A stretch of 64,000 bases of DNA from Niallia circulans NBRC 13626 (lineage in GTDB: Bacteria; Bacillota; Bacilli; Bacillales; Cytobacillaceae), in assembly GCF_001591585.1 (NCBI RefSeq), contig NZ_BCVE01000014.1:43821-107820 (forward strand), in the 5' to 3' direction. The notes beneath the pieces were generated by a model. The model worked only from the letters and a program-made list of their open reading frames with translations. It had not been told where the DNA came from and ran no database searches. Of the stretch, positions 15,400 to 24,941 are shown piece after piece (the stretch's first letter is position 1; each line of letters opens with the position of its first letter). Both the position numbers and the translations under genes were made by a program.

Positions 15400-16506
15400 A
15401 TGTCTGAGCAGCATATTATTCAATTTGAAAATGTAACAAAGAGCTATGATCAAGATACGACCGTTTTAGAAAATGTAAGCTTTGAAATTGAGCGAGGAAA
15501 ATTTTATACATTGCTTGGTCCATCTGGCTGTGGTAAAACGACTGTTTTACGATTAATTGCTGGATTTATGGAACCGACAGAAGGAAATATTTACTTTAAC
15601 GGTAAGCTGATTAATAAAATACCAGCAAATAAAAGACAGGTAAATACCGTTTTCCAAGATTATGCGCTATTCCCCCATTTAAATGTATTTGAAAATGTGG
15701 CCTTTGGTCTTCGTATAAAAAAATGGAAGAAGCAAGTAATTGAAGAAAAAGTAAAAGAGGCTCTACGTTTTGTTAACTTGGAAGGCTATGAGAATAGAGA
15801 AATTAGTGAGATGTCTGGTGGACAGAGACAACGTGTTGCAATTGCAAGAGCTATTGTAAATGAACCAGAAATTATTCTTCTCGATGAACCATTATCTGCA
15901 CTTGATTTAAAGCTTCGTACAGAAATGCAATATGAGTTAAGAGAATTACAGAGAAGATTAGGGATTACTTTTATCTTTGTGACACACGATCAGGAAGAAG
16001 CTTTGGCCATGTCAGATGAAATCTTTGTTTTAAATAAAGGACGCATTGAGCAAAGCGGAACACCAACTGACATTTATGATGAACCAATTAATCGTTTTGT
16101 AGCAGACTTTATCGGGGAATCGAATATTGTACCAGGGACGATGAAAAAAGATTTTGTTGTTCATTTTGGCAGTAAAACTTTTGATTGTGTCGATGGTGGC
16201 TTTGACGATAATGAAGCTGTTGAAGTAGTTATACGCCCGGAGGATTTAGAAATTACTTCTTTAGAAGCGGGAAAATTAAAGGTAAAGGTAGACTCTCAAT
16301 TATTTAGAGGCGTACATTATGAGATTTGTGGGTATGACGAGGATGGAAATGAATGGCTTGTTCACTCTACAAAGAAAGCAACGGTAGGAACCGAAATTGG
16401 CCTTTATTTTGAACCAGAGGCTATTCATGTTATGCGCCTTGGAGAAACAGAAGAAGAGTTTGATAAACGACTAGAAGCGTATGAGGGGGCAGCCAATGAA
16501 AAGTAG
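15400..16506 (+). CDS. potA: Spermidine/putrescine ABC transporter ATPase PotA
   Basis: 368 residues. Walker [10 protein letters not shown] at residues 40-48, signature MSGGQRQR near 139, Walker [13 protein letters not shown] near 160-171, then a C-terminal TOBE regulatory domain (about 245-350). It energises polyamine import through PotBC. GAGGGGG precedes the ATG. The end overlaps potB. Length and domain order are those of PotA rather than a sugar ATPase. Confidence 0.94.
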   Translation: MSEQHIIQFENVTKSYDQDTTVLENVSFEIERGKFYTLLGPSGCGKTTVLRLIAGFMEPTEGNIYFNGKLINKIPANKRQVNTVFQDYALFPHLNVFENVAFGLRIKKWKKQVIEEKVKEALRFVNLEGYENREISEMSGGQRQRVAIARAIVNEPEIILLDEPLSALDLKLRTEMQYELRELQRRLGITFIFVTHDQEEALAMSDEIFVLNKGRIEQSGTPTDIYDEPINRFVADFIGESNIVPGTMKKDFVVHFGSKTFDCVDGGFDDNEAVEVVIRPEDLEITSLEAGKLKVKVDSQLFRGVHYEICGYDEDGNEWLVHSTKKATVGTEIGLYFEPEAIHVMRLGETEEEFDKRLEAYEGAANEK

Positions 16507-17293
16507 TACTAAATGGTATACGGTCCCTTACTATCTTTGGATTGTACTTTTTGTTATTGCTCCAGTTGCACTTGTTGTTTATTATTCTTTCTTTGATATT
16601 GAAGGGACATTTACGTTTGAAAATTATCAGAAGTTCTTCACACCAGTTTATTTGAAAATGACGTTAAGCTCCTTTTGGTATGCTTTTTTAATAACGTTCT
16701 TTTCCTTAATTATTGCATATCCTACTGCGTATTTATTAACTAAAACGAAGCATAAGCAATTATGGCTGTTATTAATTATTTTACCATCATGGATTAATCT
16801 TCTATTAAAGGCATATGCATTCTTGGGGATATTTGGAACACATGGTGCAGCCAATCAAATGCTCAATTTCCTTGGAATTGGGGAACAACAAATACTCTTT
16901 ACAGACTTTAGCTTTCTATTTGTAAGTGTGTATATCTTTATTCCTTTTATGATTCTGCCTATTTTCAATGCATTAGAGAAGATGAATCCTAGCTTAGTTG
17001 ATGCGTCCCAGGATTTAGGAGCGTCATCTTGGACGACATTTAAAAAGATTGTCTTTCCTCTAACATTAAATGGAGTAAAGTCTGGGTGCCAAGCTGTATT
17101 TATTCCAGCTCTATCCCTATTTATGATCACTCGTTTAATTGCAGGGAACCGTGTTATAACATTAGGTACTGCGATTGAACAGCATTTCCTGATTACACAA
17201 GATTGGGGAATGGGTTCGACGATAGCTGTATTTTTGATTATTAGTATGATTATCATCATGGTTCTTACGGGGAACAGAAAGAGAGGGATATAA
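16496..17293 (+). CDS. potB: Spermidine/putrescine ABC transporter permease PotB
   Basis: 265 residues with six hydrophobic helices of the binding-protein-dependent inner membrane family; the EAA-type loop is [23 protein letters not shown] chose the ATG at 16496 rather than the one at 16481 because GAGGGGGC lies seven bases before it and the protein then begins [12 protein letters not shown], typical of PotB. It overlaps potA by 11 bases and forms the channel with PotC. Confidence 0.93.
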   Translation: MKSSTKWYTVPYYLWIVLFVIAPVALVVYYSFFDIEGTFTFENYQKFFTPVYLKMTLSSFWYAFLITFFSLIIAYPTAYLLTKTKHKQLWLLLIILPSWINLLLKAYAFLGIFGTHGAANQMLNFLGIGEQQILFTDFSFLFVSVYIFIPFMILPIFNALEKMNPSLVDASQDLGASSWTTFKKIVFPLTLNGVKSGCQAVFIPALSLFMITRLIAGNRVITLGTAIEQHFLITQDWGMGSTIAVFLIISMIIIMVLTGNRKRGI

Positions 17294-17294
17294 G

Positions 17295-18098
17295 ATGAAA
17301 AAGCTATCAAAATGGTCTGTATTGTACTTATGCATTGTTTTTATCATATTATATGCCCCTATCTTTTATTTGATTTTTTACTCGTTTAATAGCGGGGGAA
17401 CCATGCATGATTTTGATACCTTTACATTTGACTGGTATAAGGAGTTGTTCCAAGATACACGATTGCTCATAATCGTTTTAAATACGATTATTATTGCTCT
17501 TTTGTCTGCAGCCGTATCAACTATTATTGGAGTACTTGGGGCTATTAGTATTTCTATGATGAGAAAAAAGGGCTTAAGGAATTCTATTTTGTCTTTAAAC
17601 AATGTGCTTATTGTAAGCCCTGATGTTATTATTGGTGCTTCCTTCTTAATCTTTTTTACGATCATTGGAATTAAACTAGGATTCTTTTCGGTTCTGTTGT
17701 CACATATAGCTTTCTCAATTCCTATTGTTGTGATTATGGTTTTACCTAAGCTGGAAGAAATGAGTCCGACTTTGGTCGATGCTGCATTAGATCTTGGAGC
17801 AAGCTGGAAGGATGTATTGACAAAAGTCATTATTCCTTATATTTCACCAGGAATATTTGCTGGTTTCTTTATGGCATTAACCTATTCTTTAGATGACTTT
17901 GCTGTAACATTTTTTGTAACAGGTAATGGATTTACCACCTTATCTGTAGAGATTTATTCTTTAGCACGACGAGGGATCTCTTTAAATATTAATGCATTAT
18001 CGACCTTATTATTCTTATTTACGTTGCTTCTGGTCATTGGTTACTATTTCATTACGCAACGTGTTAATAAAACTCCACAAGCGGGGGTGAGAAAATGA
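17295..18098 (+). CDS. potC: Spermidine/putrescine ABC transporter permease PotC
   Basis: 267 residues, six hydrophobic helices, EAA loop DAALDLGASWKDVLTKVIIPYISPG and the PotC-typical LDDFAVTFFVTG segment. It begins two bases after the potB stop and overlaps potD by four bases (ATGA), consistent with translational coupling. It is the second channel subunit of the polyamine importer. Confidence 0.93.
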   Translation: MKKLSKWSVLYLCIVFIILYAPIFYLIFYSFNSGGTMHDFDTFTFDWYKELFQDTRLLIIVLNTIIIALLSAAVSTIIGVLGAISISMMRKKGLRNSILSLNNVLIVSPDVIIGASFLIFFTIIGIKLGFFSVLLSHIAFSIPIVVIMVLPKLEEMSPTLVDAALDLGASWKDVLTKVIIPYISPGIFAGFFMALTYSLDDFAVTFFVTGNGFTTLSVEIYSLARRGISLNINALSTLLFLFTLLLVIGYYFITQRVNKTPQAGVRK

Positions 18099-19168
18099 AG
18101 TCTCTCATTCGTGGATTAATTGTTATTTTTGCACTGTCCTTCATCCTGCTATTTATTGTTCATCAATTAAATTCAAGCAGAGGATATACGAGTGGTAAGA
18201 CATTAACGGTATATAACTGGGGAGATTACATTGATGCAGACTTAATTTCTAAATTTGAAGAGGAGACAGGGATTAAGGTTATTTATGAAACCTTTGATTC
18301 CAATGAGGCAATGATGACAAAGATTCAGCAGGGAGGAACAAGCTATGATATTGCGATTCCCTCTGAATATATGATCGATAAAATGAAGGAAGAAGATTTA
18401 TTAATTCCGATTGATCATTCGAAGCTTCCTAACTTGAAAAATATAGACAGTCGATTTATGGATCTTTCCTTTGATCCAGGCAATAAATACTCGATTCCTT
18501 ATTTCTGGGGAACAGTAGGAATTGTTTATAATCCAGCCATGCTTGATAATAAGAAAATTACTTCTTGGAATGATTTATGGGATAAGGATTTAAGAAATAA
18601 AATTATGCTGATAGATGGTGCAAGAGAAATCATGGGGATGAGCTTAAATAGCTTACATTATTCTTTAAATGATAAAAATCATGATCACTTGCGGGAAGCA
18701 AAGGAAAAATTGGATACTTTAACACCAAATGTAAAGGCAATTGTGGGCGATGAAATTCGTATGCTCATTGAAAATGAAGAAGCATCAATCGGTGTTTTAT
18801 GGTCTGGAATGGCTGCTGAGATTATGTGGGAAAATGAAGATGTAGAATATGTTGTCCCAGAAGAAGGATCTAATCTATGGTTCGATAATATGGTTATTCC
18901 AAAAACAGCCAAGAATATCGATGGGGCTCATCAATTTATTAATTTTATGCTGGATGCTGAAAATGCGGCCCAAAATACAGAATATGTCGGTTATTCTACT
19001 CCTAACAAGGCAGCAATGGAATTTTTGCCAGAGGATATTACAGGGGATGAACGTTTCTATCCAGATGAAGAAATGACATCTAAATTAGAAGTATACGAAA
19101 ATCTCGGTCATCGTTCTCTAGCAGAATATAATGATTTATTCTTGGAGTTTAAGATGCATCGGAAATAA
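18095..19168 (+). CDS. potD: Spermidine/putrescine-binding protein PotD
   Basis: 357 residues. One N-terminal hydrophobic helix (about 5-27) is followed by the substrate-binding fold starting LTVYNWGDYIDADLISKFEEE, which is diagnostic of PotD/PotF. No lipobox cysteine follows the helix, so the protein is probably held by an uncleaved anchor instead of lipid. It delivers polyamines to PotBC from outside the membrane. Last gene of the operon, followed by a terminator. Confidence 0.92.
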   Translation: MKSLIRGLIVIFALSFILLFIVHQLNSSRGYTSGKTLTVYNWGDYIDADLISKFEEETGIKVIYETFDSNEAMMTKIQQGGTSYDIAIPSEYMIDKMKEEDLLIPIDHSKLPNLKNIDSRFMDLSFDPGNKYSIPYFWGTVGIVYNPAMLDNKKITSWNDLWDKDLRNKIMLIDGAREIMGMSLNSLHYSLNDKNHDHLREAKEKLDTLTPNVKAIVGDEIRMLIENEEASIGVLWSGMAAEIMWENEDVEYVVPEEGSNLWFDNMVIPKTAKNIDGAHQFINFMLDAENAAQNTEYVGYSTPNKAAMEFLPEDITGDERFYPDEEMTSKLEVYENLGHRSLAEYNDLFLEFKMHRK

Positions 19169-19178
19169 TGAAAACAAG

Positions 19179-19210
19179 ACAGTTCGCTGAATTTTTAGCG
19201 GGCTGTTTTT
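19179..19210 (+). terminator. Rho-independent terminator of the pot operon
   Basis: ACAGTTCGCT pairs with AGCGGGCTGT using two G-U pairs, followed by TTTTT. Confidence 0.85.
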
Positions 19211-19264
19211 GTATGTAACCACCTGTTATAGAAAATACTAACGAAAAACAAGGTAGGTTATAAC

Positions 19265-20050
19265 ATGAAAAAATTAATATGCTTCTTCTGTTTTTTTACG
19301 TTTCCGCTGGGAATCTTCGCTCAGGAGGCAGCACCATCTAAAAATCAAGTTAGAAAAGAGCTTGCCATCGTCATTGATGACTTTGGTAATAATATGAAAG
19401 GGACAGATGAGATGCTCAATCTACCTGTTCCTATTACGGTAGCGATTATGCCTTTTCTATCTACAAGTAAAGAAGATGCCATTCGTGCCCATAAAAAAGG
19501 ACATGAAGTGATTGTTCATCTGCCGCTAGAGCCAAAAAAGGGAAAAAAGAGCTGGCTTGGACCAGGTGCTATCACAACAGATTTATCGGATCAAGAAATT
19601 AGAAAACGGGTAAAGGATGCGATTGAAAGTATTCCTTATGCGGTTGGAATGAATCATCATATGGGTTCAAAGGCGACAGAAGATAAAAGAGTAATGAGGA
19701 TTATTTTAGAAGAATGTCGAAATCATAGTCTTTATTATTTAGACAGTAAGACAACAAGTGATAGTGTCATAAAGGAATTGGCCGAGGAAATAAATGTCCC
19801 TTATTTAGAAAATGATCTTTTTTTTGATCATATATATACAAGTCAATATATTAATAAGCAAGCTAGTCGATTAGCGAAAAAGCTAGATACAGAACAGGAA
19901 TTTATTGCGATTGGCCATGTCGGAGTTTCTGGGCCAGCTGTAGTAAGTGTTTTAAAGGAGTACATTCCACTTTATCAAAAAGATGCTGATATTGTACCGC
20001 TTTCGACTCTAGTAGAAGGCTATGAACTGTTGGATACAGACATACCATAA
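19265..20050 (+). CDS. Divergent polysaccharide deacetylase (YibQ family), exported
   Basis: 261 residues. A signal peptide (MKKLICFFCFFTFPLGIFA) precedes a NodB-like barrel of the divergent YibQ family: LAIVIDDFGNN at the start holds the Asp pair, VHLPLEP and GMNHHMGSKAT hold metal-site residues, YLDSKT and AIGHVGVSGP complete the fold. It probably acts on cell-wall or surface polysaccharide outside the membrane; the exact substrate of this family is not established. It has a single-gene context between a terminator and a converging minus-strand gene. Confidence 0.85.
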   Translation: MKKLICFFCFFTFPLGIFAQEAAPSKNQVRKELAIVIDDFGNNMKGTDEMLNLPVPITVAIMPFLSTSKEDAIRAHKKGHEVIVHLPLEPKKGKKSWLGPGAITTDLSDQEIRKRVKDAIESIPYAVGMNHHMGSKATEDKRVMRIILEECRNHSLYYLDSKTTSDSVIKELAEEINVPYLENDLFFDHIYTSQYINKQASRLAKKLDTEQEFIAIGHVGVSGPAVVSVLKEYIPLYQKDADIVPLSTLVEGYELLDTDIP

Positions 20051-20205
20051 TTTATATAAGAGTAAAACCATCACGCTATACCGAATAATGAAATTGGTAT
20101 ATAACGCTGGTCTATACTCTCCTAATTAGATTAAACTATGAAACGGGTTTCATAACAATAGGCGTTTTGAAGATATTGTAAAAATACATCGTCTTACCTA
20201 TATAG

Positions 20206-20240
20206 AAAAAGGACAGACGAGAATTTTTCGCCTGTCCTTT
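20206..20240 (-). terminator. Rho-independent terminator of the minus-strand TM-helix gene
   Basis: Read on the minus strand, AAAGGACAG pairs with CTGTCCTTT, followed by a T run (A run at 20206-20210 on the plus strand). Confidence 0.85.
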
Positions 20241-20249
20241 ATAGCTTGG

Positions 20250-21755
20250 TTAGCTATTTAAAGGATTATCATCATTTGGTTTTTGAATAGAAGTTTGTTC
20301 CATTTTTCTATCCAGTTTATCCAAACGTTTTTTAGCAAATTCTTTGCCGCCAAGTCCAAAGGCAAGACCAAATGCTAGTGCAAGACCGCCAAGGATTAAG
20401 ATAAAGGCAGCGTTGACAATAGAAGAAGCTACCTTTAATTGGTCAAGTGCCATAAAGACAGACAAAGTGATAATCGCATATTTTGCGATAATTGGTAACA
20501 CTTTAAAGTGGCTGCCTTGTAAAACGCTGCTTAGCAGTTTCTGCACAAGATAACCTAGCCATAAGCCGACGCCAATAATGACAATAGCAGCAATCACCAT
20601 TGGTAAATAAGCAATAACAGCCGTAGATAGTGTAACTAAAAATTCAAGTCCGACAATATTTAATGCTTGTACAGCTAATAAGAAAACAATCAGAATTTGA
20701 ACAATTGTCCCAATAATGTTTGAAATACTAGTATTAGCGTTTAAGCCCATTTTTCGCACATACGTATCTAAGCTTAGTTTAACTAATAAAGTAACAACCA
20801 TTTGTTTTACCCATTTTCCTATCCAAATACCAATTAAGATAAGGAAAATGGCTGTCGCAATATTAGGAATCATTGTCAGAATATCATTTAGCATGTTAAT
20901 GGCTGGCTGAGAGATTCCTTGAATGTCCAATTTCTCAAGCGCTGAAATAACAGTTGGAATGAGAATTAAAATGAAAACAATGTTCCCGATAACAGAAGAT
21001 AAGCTTACGTTATCAAGAAGCTTGTTAATACCTAAGCGTTTAGCTAAGGCTTCTGTGCCGATTGCTTGTAGGAAGTTTGTTAGAATCGTACGCACCATTT
21101 TTGCAACAAACCAGCCTACTAAAACGATTAATGCTGCTGCTAAAAGTTTTGGTAAGAAAGCAAGCATGTTTTGAAGCATATTAGCAAATGGTTCAGAAAC
21201 ACCATATAAATTAAGTGCACCTAGGATAGCAGGTAAGAATAATAAGAGTACTAAATAGAATACAATATTAGCTACTTTATCCATTATGTTTTGTGGGTTA
21301 TTCTTTTCTGCAAGATTCCATTTCTGTAATCTCTCATGAACCTTTAAGGTGCTTCCTGTCTTTTTAATAAGATATCTTAATCCGGAAGCAACTACCCAGG
21401 CAATTAATAGAATTAATGCTGCCTTTAAAATATTTGGTATTGCTCCTAGAATGGTGGAAAGTAGATTTACCAACGGAGATGTAATTACCGTTAAATTTAA
21501 TATATTAAAGAATAGGGTAAAGACAAAAACTAATAATAGATAGAAAACAATCTTACTAATTATCTTTTCAGATGAATATTTTTTGGGTTTGCCTTCAGGG
21601 AAAATTTTCTCATCAACATTTGTTTTTTGCAGTCCTTTATAAAGGGCTTTTTCAATGATTTTTGCAATAATCCACCCGATAATTAAAACGACCACTGCTA
21701 GAATAAAATCAGGTAGCTTGTCCCAAAAGGAATTCCAATTCCAGTTATAGTACAT
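20250..21755 (-). CDS. Mechanosensitive-channel-like protein with repeated TM helices
   Basis: 501 residues and about ten hydrophobic helices arranged as repeats of the form LSTILGAIPNILKAALILLIAWVVA, LAFLPKLLAAALIVLVGWFVA, LTMIPNIATAIFLILIGIWIG, IAYLPMVIAAIVIIGVGLWLG. This matches the conserved TM-helix family (PF05552 type) related to small mechanosensitive channels. The chosen ATG at 21755 has AAGGAGT at the right distance; an upstream in-frame start at 21785 lacks one. A sigma-B-type promoter lies about 170 bases upstream, so it is probably a general-stress membrane protein. Channel activity is inferred. Confidence 0.82.
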   Translation of the reverse strand: MYYNWNWNSFWDKLPDFILAVVVLIIGWIIAKIIEKALYKGLQKTNVDEKIFPEGKPKKYSSEKIISKIVFYLLLVFVFTLFFNILNLTVITSPLVNLLSTILGAIPNILKAALILLIAWVVASGLRYLIKKTGSTLKVHERLQKWNLAEKNNPQNIMDKVANIVFYLVLLLFLPAILGALNLYGVSEPFANMLQNMLAFLPKLLAAALIVLVGWFVAKMVRTILTNFLQAIGTEALAKRLGINKLLDNVSLSSVIGNIVFILILIPTVISALEKLDIQGISQPAINMLNDILTMIPNIATAIFLILIGIWIGKWVKQMVVTLLVKLSLDTYVRKMGLNANTSISNIIGTIVQILIVFLLAVQALNIVGLEFLVTLSTAVIAYLPMVIAAIVIIGVGLWLGYLVQKLLSSVLQGSHFKVLPIIAKYAIITLSVFMALDQLKVASSIVNAAFILILGGLALAFGLAFGLGGKEFAKKRLDKLDRKMEQTSIQKPNDDNPLNS

Positions 21756-21927
21756 ACTCTTCACTCCTTGATTTAAATTAGGCATTTTAAAGAATGTTGT
21801 TTCGTATAGAAATGAAATAAGTTAATTTTTACATAAGTAAAATTATTTGTTCCGATGAGCTTTAGAAAATTGATACGTTTCCTATTAAAAACAACAAACT
21901 TTAATCAGCCTTAATGTATTCTACTTA

Positions 21928-21952
21928 ATACCCAGTGAGGATAGGATTAAAC
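21928..21952 (-). promoter_or_regulatory. Sigma-B promoter of the TM-helix gene
   Basis: Minus strand: GTTTAA (21952-21947), 13-base spacer, GGGTAT (21933-21928). Both hexamers equal the B. subtilis sigma-B consensus. The start would be near 21920, giving a leader of about 165 bases. Confidence 0.75.
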
Positions 21953-21990
21953 GTTGGATAAAATGGAGTTTAAGGTAGGAAAGGATTAAT

Positions 21991-22023
21991 AAAAAAAGAG
22001 AAGACTGTAATGAAAGCCTTCTC
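21991..22023 (-). terminator. Rho-independent terminator after ktrC
   Basis: Minus strand: GAGAAGGC pairs with GTCTTCTC (one mismatch), followed by seven T residues. Confidence 0.8.
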
Positions 22024-22060
22024 CTAAGGAGTGATTTTCTATTATGTTTTTCTAAAAAGA

Positions 22061-22720
22061 TTATCTTAATGCTTTTTCCTCAAATTTATATAAACAGTCA
22101 TTACTGCCAACCATAATGAGGATATCGCCCTGATGGATTACTTCATTTGCGGATGGAGAGACAATTGTTTCTCCTGCTCGTTGGATGCCAATAATAGTAC
22201 ATCCATAATTAGCACGGACATCTAAATCTAAAATCGACTTATTATGTATTTTCGGAGAAGCTACCATTTCCACAATTCCGTGTTCTTTTGAAAGCTCTAT
22301 ATAATCAATCATACTATCAGAAACAACATGATGGGCAATTCTTTTTGCCATATCTTGTTCTGGATGAATGACGCGGTCAGCACCGATTTTTTCTAAAACG
22401 CGTTTATGATAGACATCGGCTGCTTTCACCCAGACCTTGCTAAGACCCATCTCTTTTAACAGCATGGTCGTAAGGGTGCTAGACTCGACGTCATCTCCAA
22501 ACGAAACAAAAGCGTGATCAAAATTTCGAATACCGATTTGCGTTAGTGATGCCTCCGTAATATTTGTCATTTGCACACAAAGGGTAGCGAAAGGTCGATA
22601 TTTTTCCACTTTCTCAAGAGATTGATCAATGGCTAATACTTCCGCCCCCATTTTATGAAATTCTTCCACTAAACTACCACCAAAGCTGCCTAATCCTATC
22701 ACAACAAATTGTTTTTTCAT
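22061..22720 (-). CDS. ktrC: Potassium uptake regulatory subunit KtrC/KtrA (RCK protein)
   Basis: 219 residues. RCK_N Rossmann domain beginning KKQFVVIGLGSFGGSLVEE (nucleotide loop GLGSFGG at about 9-15) and RCK_C domain from about 135 to the end. It forms the cytoplasmic gating ring of a Ktr potassium channel and, in B. subtilis, its RCK_C domain binds cyclic di-AMP. No ktrB- or ktrD-type transporter gene is adjacent; in B. subtilis ktrC is likewise unlinked from ktrD, hence the name. ktrA cannot be excluded. A good GGAGGA site precedes the ATG. Confidence 0.88.
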   Translation of the reverse strand: MKKQFVVIGLGSFGGSLVEEFHKMGAEVLAIDQSLEKVEKYRPFATLCVQMTNITEASLTQIGIRNFDHAFVSFGDDVESSTLTTMLLKEMGLSKVWVKAADVYHKRVLEKIGADRVIHPEQDMAKRIAHHVVSDSMIDYIELSKEHGIVEMVASPKIHNKSILDLDVRANYGCTIIGIQRAGETIVSPSANEVIHQGDILIMVGSNDCLYKFEEKALR

Positions 22721-22844
22721 ATTTATCCTCCTAGGGATGAAAAATACATACTTTTGCCATCATTATACTTTTTTATCGAAAAGAAGGAAAATGATTTTTC
22801 TTCTTTTCAGAGATAAATAGGGAGAAGAAGCTTTAAGGGAAAAT

Positions 22845-22883
22845 AAAAAACCACTTTTTCGTTAAGAAGACGAAAAAGTGGTT
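22845..22883 (-). terminator. Rho-independent terminator after dps
   Basis: A perfect 13-bp stem (22849-22861 with 22871-22883, AACCACTTTTTCG) followed on the minus strand by a T run. Confidence 0.92.
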
Positions 22884-22897
22884 GATTCATTCCAATA

Positions 22898-23350
22898 TTA
22901 TTCAGAAAGGTATGCAGTTAACATCCATAAGTGTTTTTCAATTTTGCCAATTAAATCAATGGCTAAATCATTGGTAATCACATCTTCTAATTCATCTGCA
23001 TGTGCTGCTAGTGCTTTTAATTGTGTATTAATATGGCTATAATCCTCTACTAAAGATTTCACCATATCATTTGCAGATCGTTTTTCCGTACTTTCTTGTA
23101 AAGTGGAAGTTTCGATAAATTCTTTTAATGTAGAAACAGGTTTACCGCCAATAGCAAGCAAGCGCTCTGCAAGTTCATCTACTGCTTCACCAGCTTCGTC
23201 ATATAACTCTTCGAATTTTTCATGAAGTGTGAAGAAAAACGGTCCTTTTACATACCAGTGATGTTGATGTAGTTTTGTGTATAATACGCTCCAGTTAGCA
23301 ATTTGTACGTTTAGTTCTTTTTGTAATTCTACTTTTGTTTGTAATCCCAT
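22898..23350 (-). CDS. dps: Dps-family ferritin-like DNA protection protein
   Basis: 150 residues. The ferroxidase-site signature is visible: WYVKGPFFFTLHEKFEELYDEAGEAVDELAERL holds the family His-Asp-Glu ligands. Dps dodecamers store iron using peroxide and protect DNA. The ATG at 23350 is preferred over an upstream TTG (23359), because GGGAG stands at suitable distance from it. It is a single-gene unit with a sigma-A promoter and a PerR-type operator, like mrgA of B. subtilis, so peroxide induction is likely. Confidence 0.92.
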   Translation of the reverse strand: MGLQTKVELQKELNVQIANWSVLYTKLHQHHWYVKGPFFFTLHEKFEELYDEAGEAVDELAERLLAIGGKPVSTLKEFIETSTLQESTEKRSANDMVKSLVEDYSHINTQLKALAAHADELEDVITNDLAIDLIGKIEKHLWMLTAYLSE

Positions 23351-23384
23351 GTTTAACAAACTCCCTTCGACTGATTATATATTA

Positions 23385-23412
23385 ATTATAACAAATTCTA
23401 AATTAAAATCAA
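23385..23412 (-). promoter_or_regulatory. Sigma-A promoter of dps
   Basis: Minus strand: TTGATT (23412-23407), 16-base spacer, TATAAT (23390-23385). Confidence 0.7.
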
Positions 23413-23419
23413 TACTTAT

Positions 23420-23434
23420 TTATAATTATTTTAA
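23420..23434 (-). promoter_or_regulatory. PerR box upstream of dps
   Basis: TTATAAT-T-ATTTTAA differs from the PerR consensus TTATAAT-N-ATTATAA at one base. It sits directly upstream of the -35 element of dps. Confidence 0.7.
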
Positions 23435-23582
23435 TTTAGTTTTTATTACAATTAGATAAAACATAGTCATCTTTTTGCTGCTAAAATTTCTTTATAGTTT
23501 TTGTTGTTCTATTAAAATATATACCCTAATTACAGAGGAAAGAAAACAAAAGGGAGAAAGATTTCATCAAATGGACAAATAT

Positions 23583-23611
23583 AAAAAAAGACTCAGCGAT
23601 GCGCGGAGTCT
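23583..23611 (-). terminator. Rho-independent terminator after the rodA-type gene
   Basis: Minus strand: AGACTC pairs with GAGTCT, with an inner GCG/CGC pair, followed by a T run. Confidence 0.85.
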
Positions 23612-23626
23612 AAATGTTCCTTATAA

Positions 23627-24787
23627 TTAGAAAGAAAGAGATTTAGAAGAAAACATATAAGACTTATGGTGATAACGAATACTAAATATGAGTCCCATTG
23701 CCATTAAATTGCACATTAGAGAGCTGCCCCCATAACTTATAAACGGAAGGGGAATCCCTGTTATCGGCAATAATTGTATAGTCATTCCGATATTCTCAAA
23801 AACGTGGAATGTAATCATACTAATAACCCCGACACTTATATAAATACTGTAGGGATTGGCTGTTTGCAATGCAGTTCGAACTAGGTGGAATATTAAAAGA
23901 AAATAAAGAATAATGACAATACTGCCCCCAATAAATCCGTACTCCTCCCCAATAATCGTAAAAATAAAGTCTGTATGTCTTTCGGGAATATACACTTCCT
24001 CTTTTCCTAAGCCTTTACCACTAATAAGTCCAGAGCCTATCGCCATCAGCGATTTGACTAACTGCAAGCCATCATCGCCAGCATTATGAGGATCTAGCCA
24101 GGAATTAACACGAGCGAATTGATAGGGATCCACTCCTAGATATTTTTCTAATAGTTCTCTTCCGAAGATAGCTAAGTATAAAACAATGGAACCAAATGCA
24201 GCAGCAGCACCATATAAAGGAATGAGCAGTTTCCATGAAATTCCAGATACTAACATCATTCCAATTAATATAGCCATTAACACGAGTGTAGTCCCAAAAT
24301 CCTGCAAAATGACTAATGCTATTGGAACACCAGCTACGATCGCCAGTTTACACATCAAAATAAAATCTGTTCGCAGAGATTTATGAATGGTTTTGACATT
24401 ATGATTATTTATAACTTTAGCAATCGCTAAAATATAAAAGACCTTCATATATTCAGACGGTTGAATACTGCCAATATGGGGAATGACATACCAACTCTGC
24501 GCTCCGCCTCTGCGTGGAGTAAATGCCGTTTCTGGAGCAACTAGAAGACCGATTAATAAAACGGCCCCTATTCCATACAAAATCCAAGTGATTTGTTGAA
24601 TCTGCTCATTATCAAAATACATAATAATGGCAATTACAACCGCGCCAATAACATACCACATAATTTGTGATTGTAAGTAAACAGCGTTCGCGCTGTATAT
24701 AGCAATACTGCTAACTAGACAAAATAACATAAGCAAAAGACATAATGTCCAATCAAATCTTTCAGAAAAAACATTTCTTGTTCTCAT
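23627..24787 (-). CDS. SEDS-family peptidoglycan polymerase (RodA/FtsW/SpoVE)
   Basis: 386 residues, about ten membrane helices. Family motifs: GAQSWYVIPHIGSIQPSEYMKV, VNSWLDPHNAGDDGLQLVKSLMAIGSGLISGKGLG, YIPERHTDFIFTIIGEEYGFIG and the C-terminal LPITGIPLPFISYGGSSL. SEDS proteins are glycosyltransferases that polymerise lipid II with a partner class B PBP. The YIPERHTDFIFTIIGEE version is nearer RodA than FtsW, but Bacillaceae carry several paralogues and no PBP gene is adjacent, so the cellular role (elongation or sporulation) is open. Confidence 0.88.
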   Translation of the reverse strand: MRTRNVFSERFDWTLCLLLMLFCLVSSIAIYSANAVYLQSQIMWYVIGAVVIAIIMYFDNEQIQQITWILYGIGAVLLIGLLVAPETAFTPRRGGAQSWYVIPHIGSIQPSEYMKVFYILAIAKVINNHNVKTIHKSLRTDFILMCKLAIVAGVPIALVILQDFGTTLVLMAILIGMMLVSGISWKLLIPLYGAAAAFGSIVLYLAIFGRELLEKYLGVDPYQFARVNSWLDPHNAGDDGLQLVKSLMAIGSGLISGKGLGKEEVYIPERHTDFIFTIIGEEYGFIGGSIVIILYFLLIFHLVRTALQTANPYSIYISVGVISMITFHVFENIGMTIQLLPITGIPLPFISYGGSSLMCNLMAMGLIFSIRYHHKSYMFSSKSLSF

Positions 24788-24907
24788 TTCTGCAAACCCC
24801 TAGTTCAAATTTCTTACCTATTTATATAGACGGAAATGGAAACAGAATTGTTTCCTTATTTTTCATAATCGATAAAAAAAGATAGTTGGAAAAAATAGAC
24901 AGGATTT

Positions 24908-24935
24908 AAAAAGACTGCCTTTTGACAGACAGTCT
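24908..24935 (-). terminator. Rho-independent terminator after mgtE
   Basis: Minus strand: AGACTG pairs with CAGTCT and is followed by TTTTT; it sits a few bases beyond the mgtE stop. Confidence 0.8.
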
Positions 24936-24941
24936 TTTCTT

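Noticed and set aside
20060..20160. GTTTAA...GAGTAT sigma-B-like pair on the minus strand
   Set aside because: Spacer of 11 and a deviant -10, and it would point into the 3' end of the plus-strand deacetylase gene.
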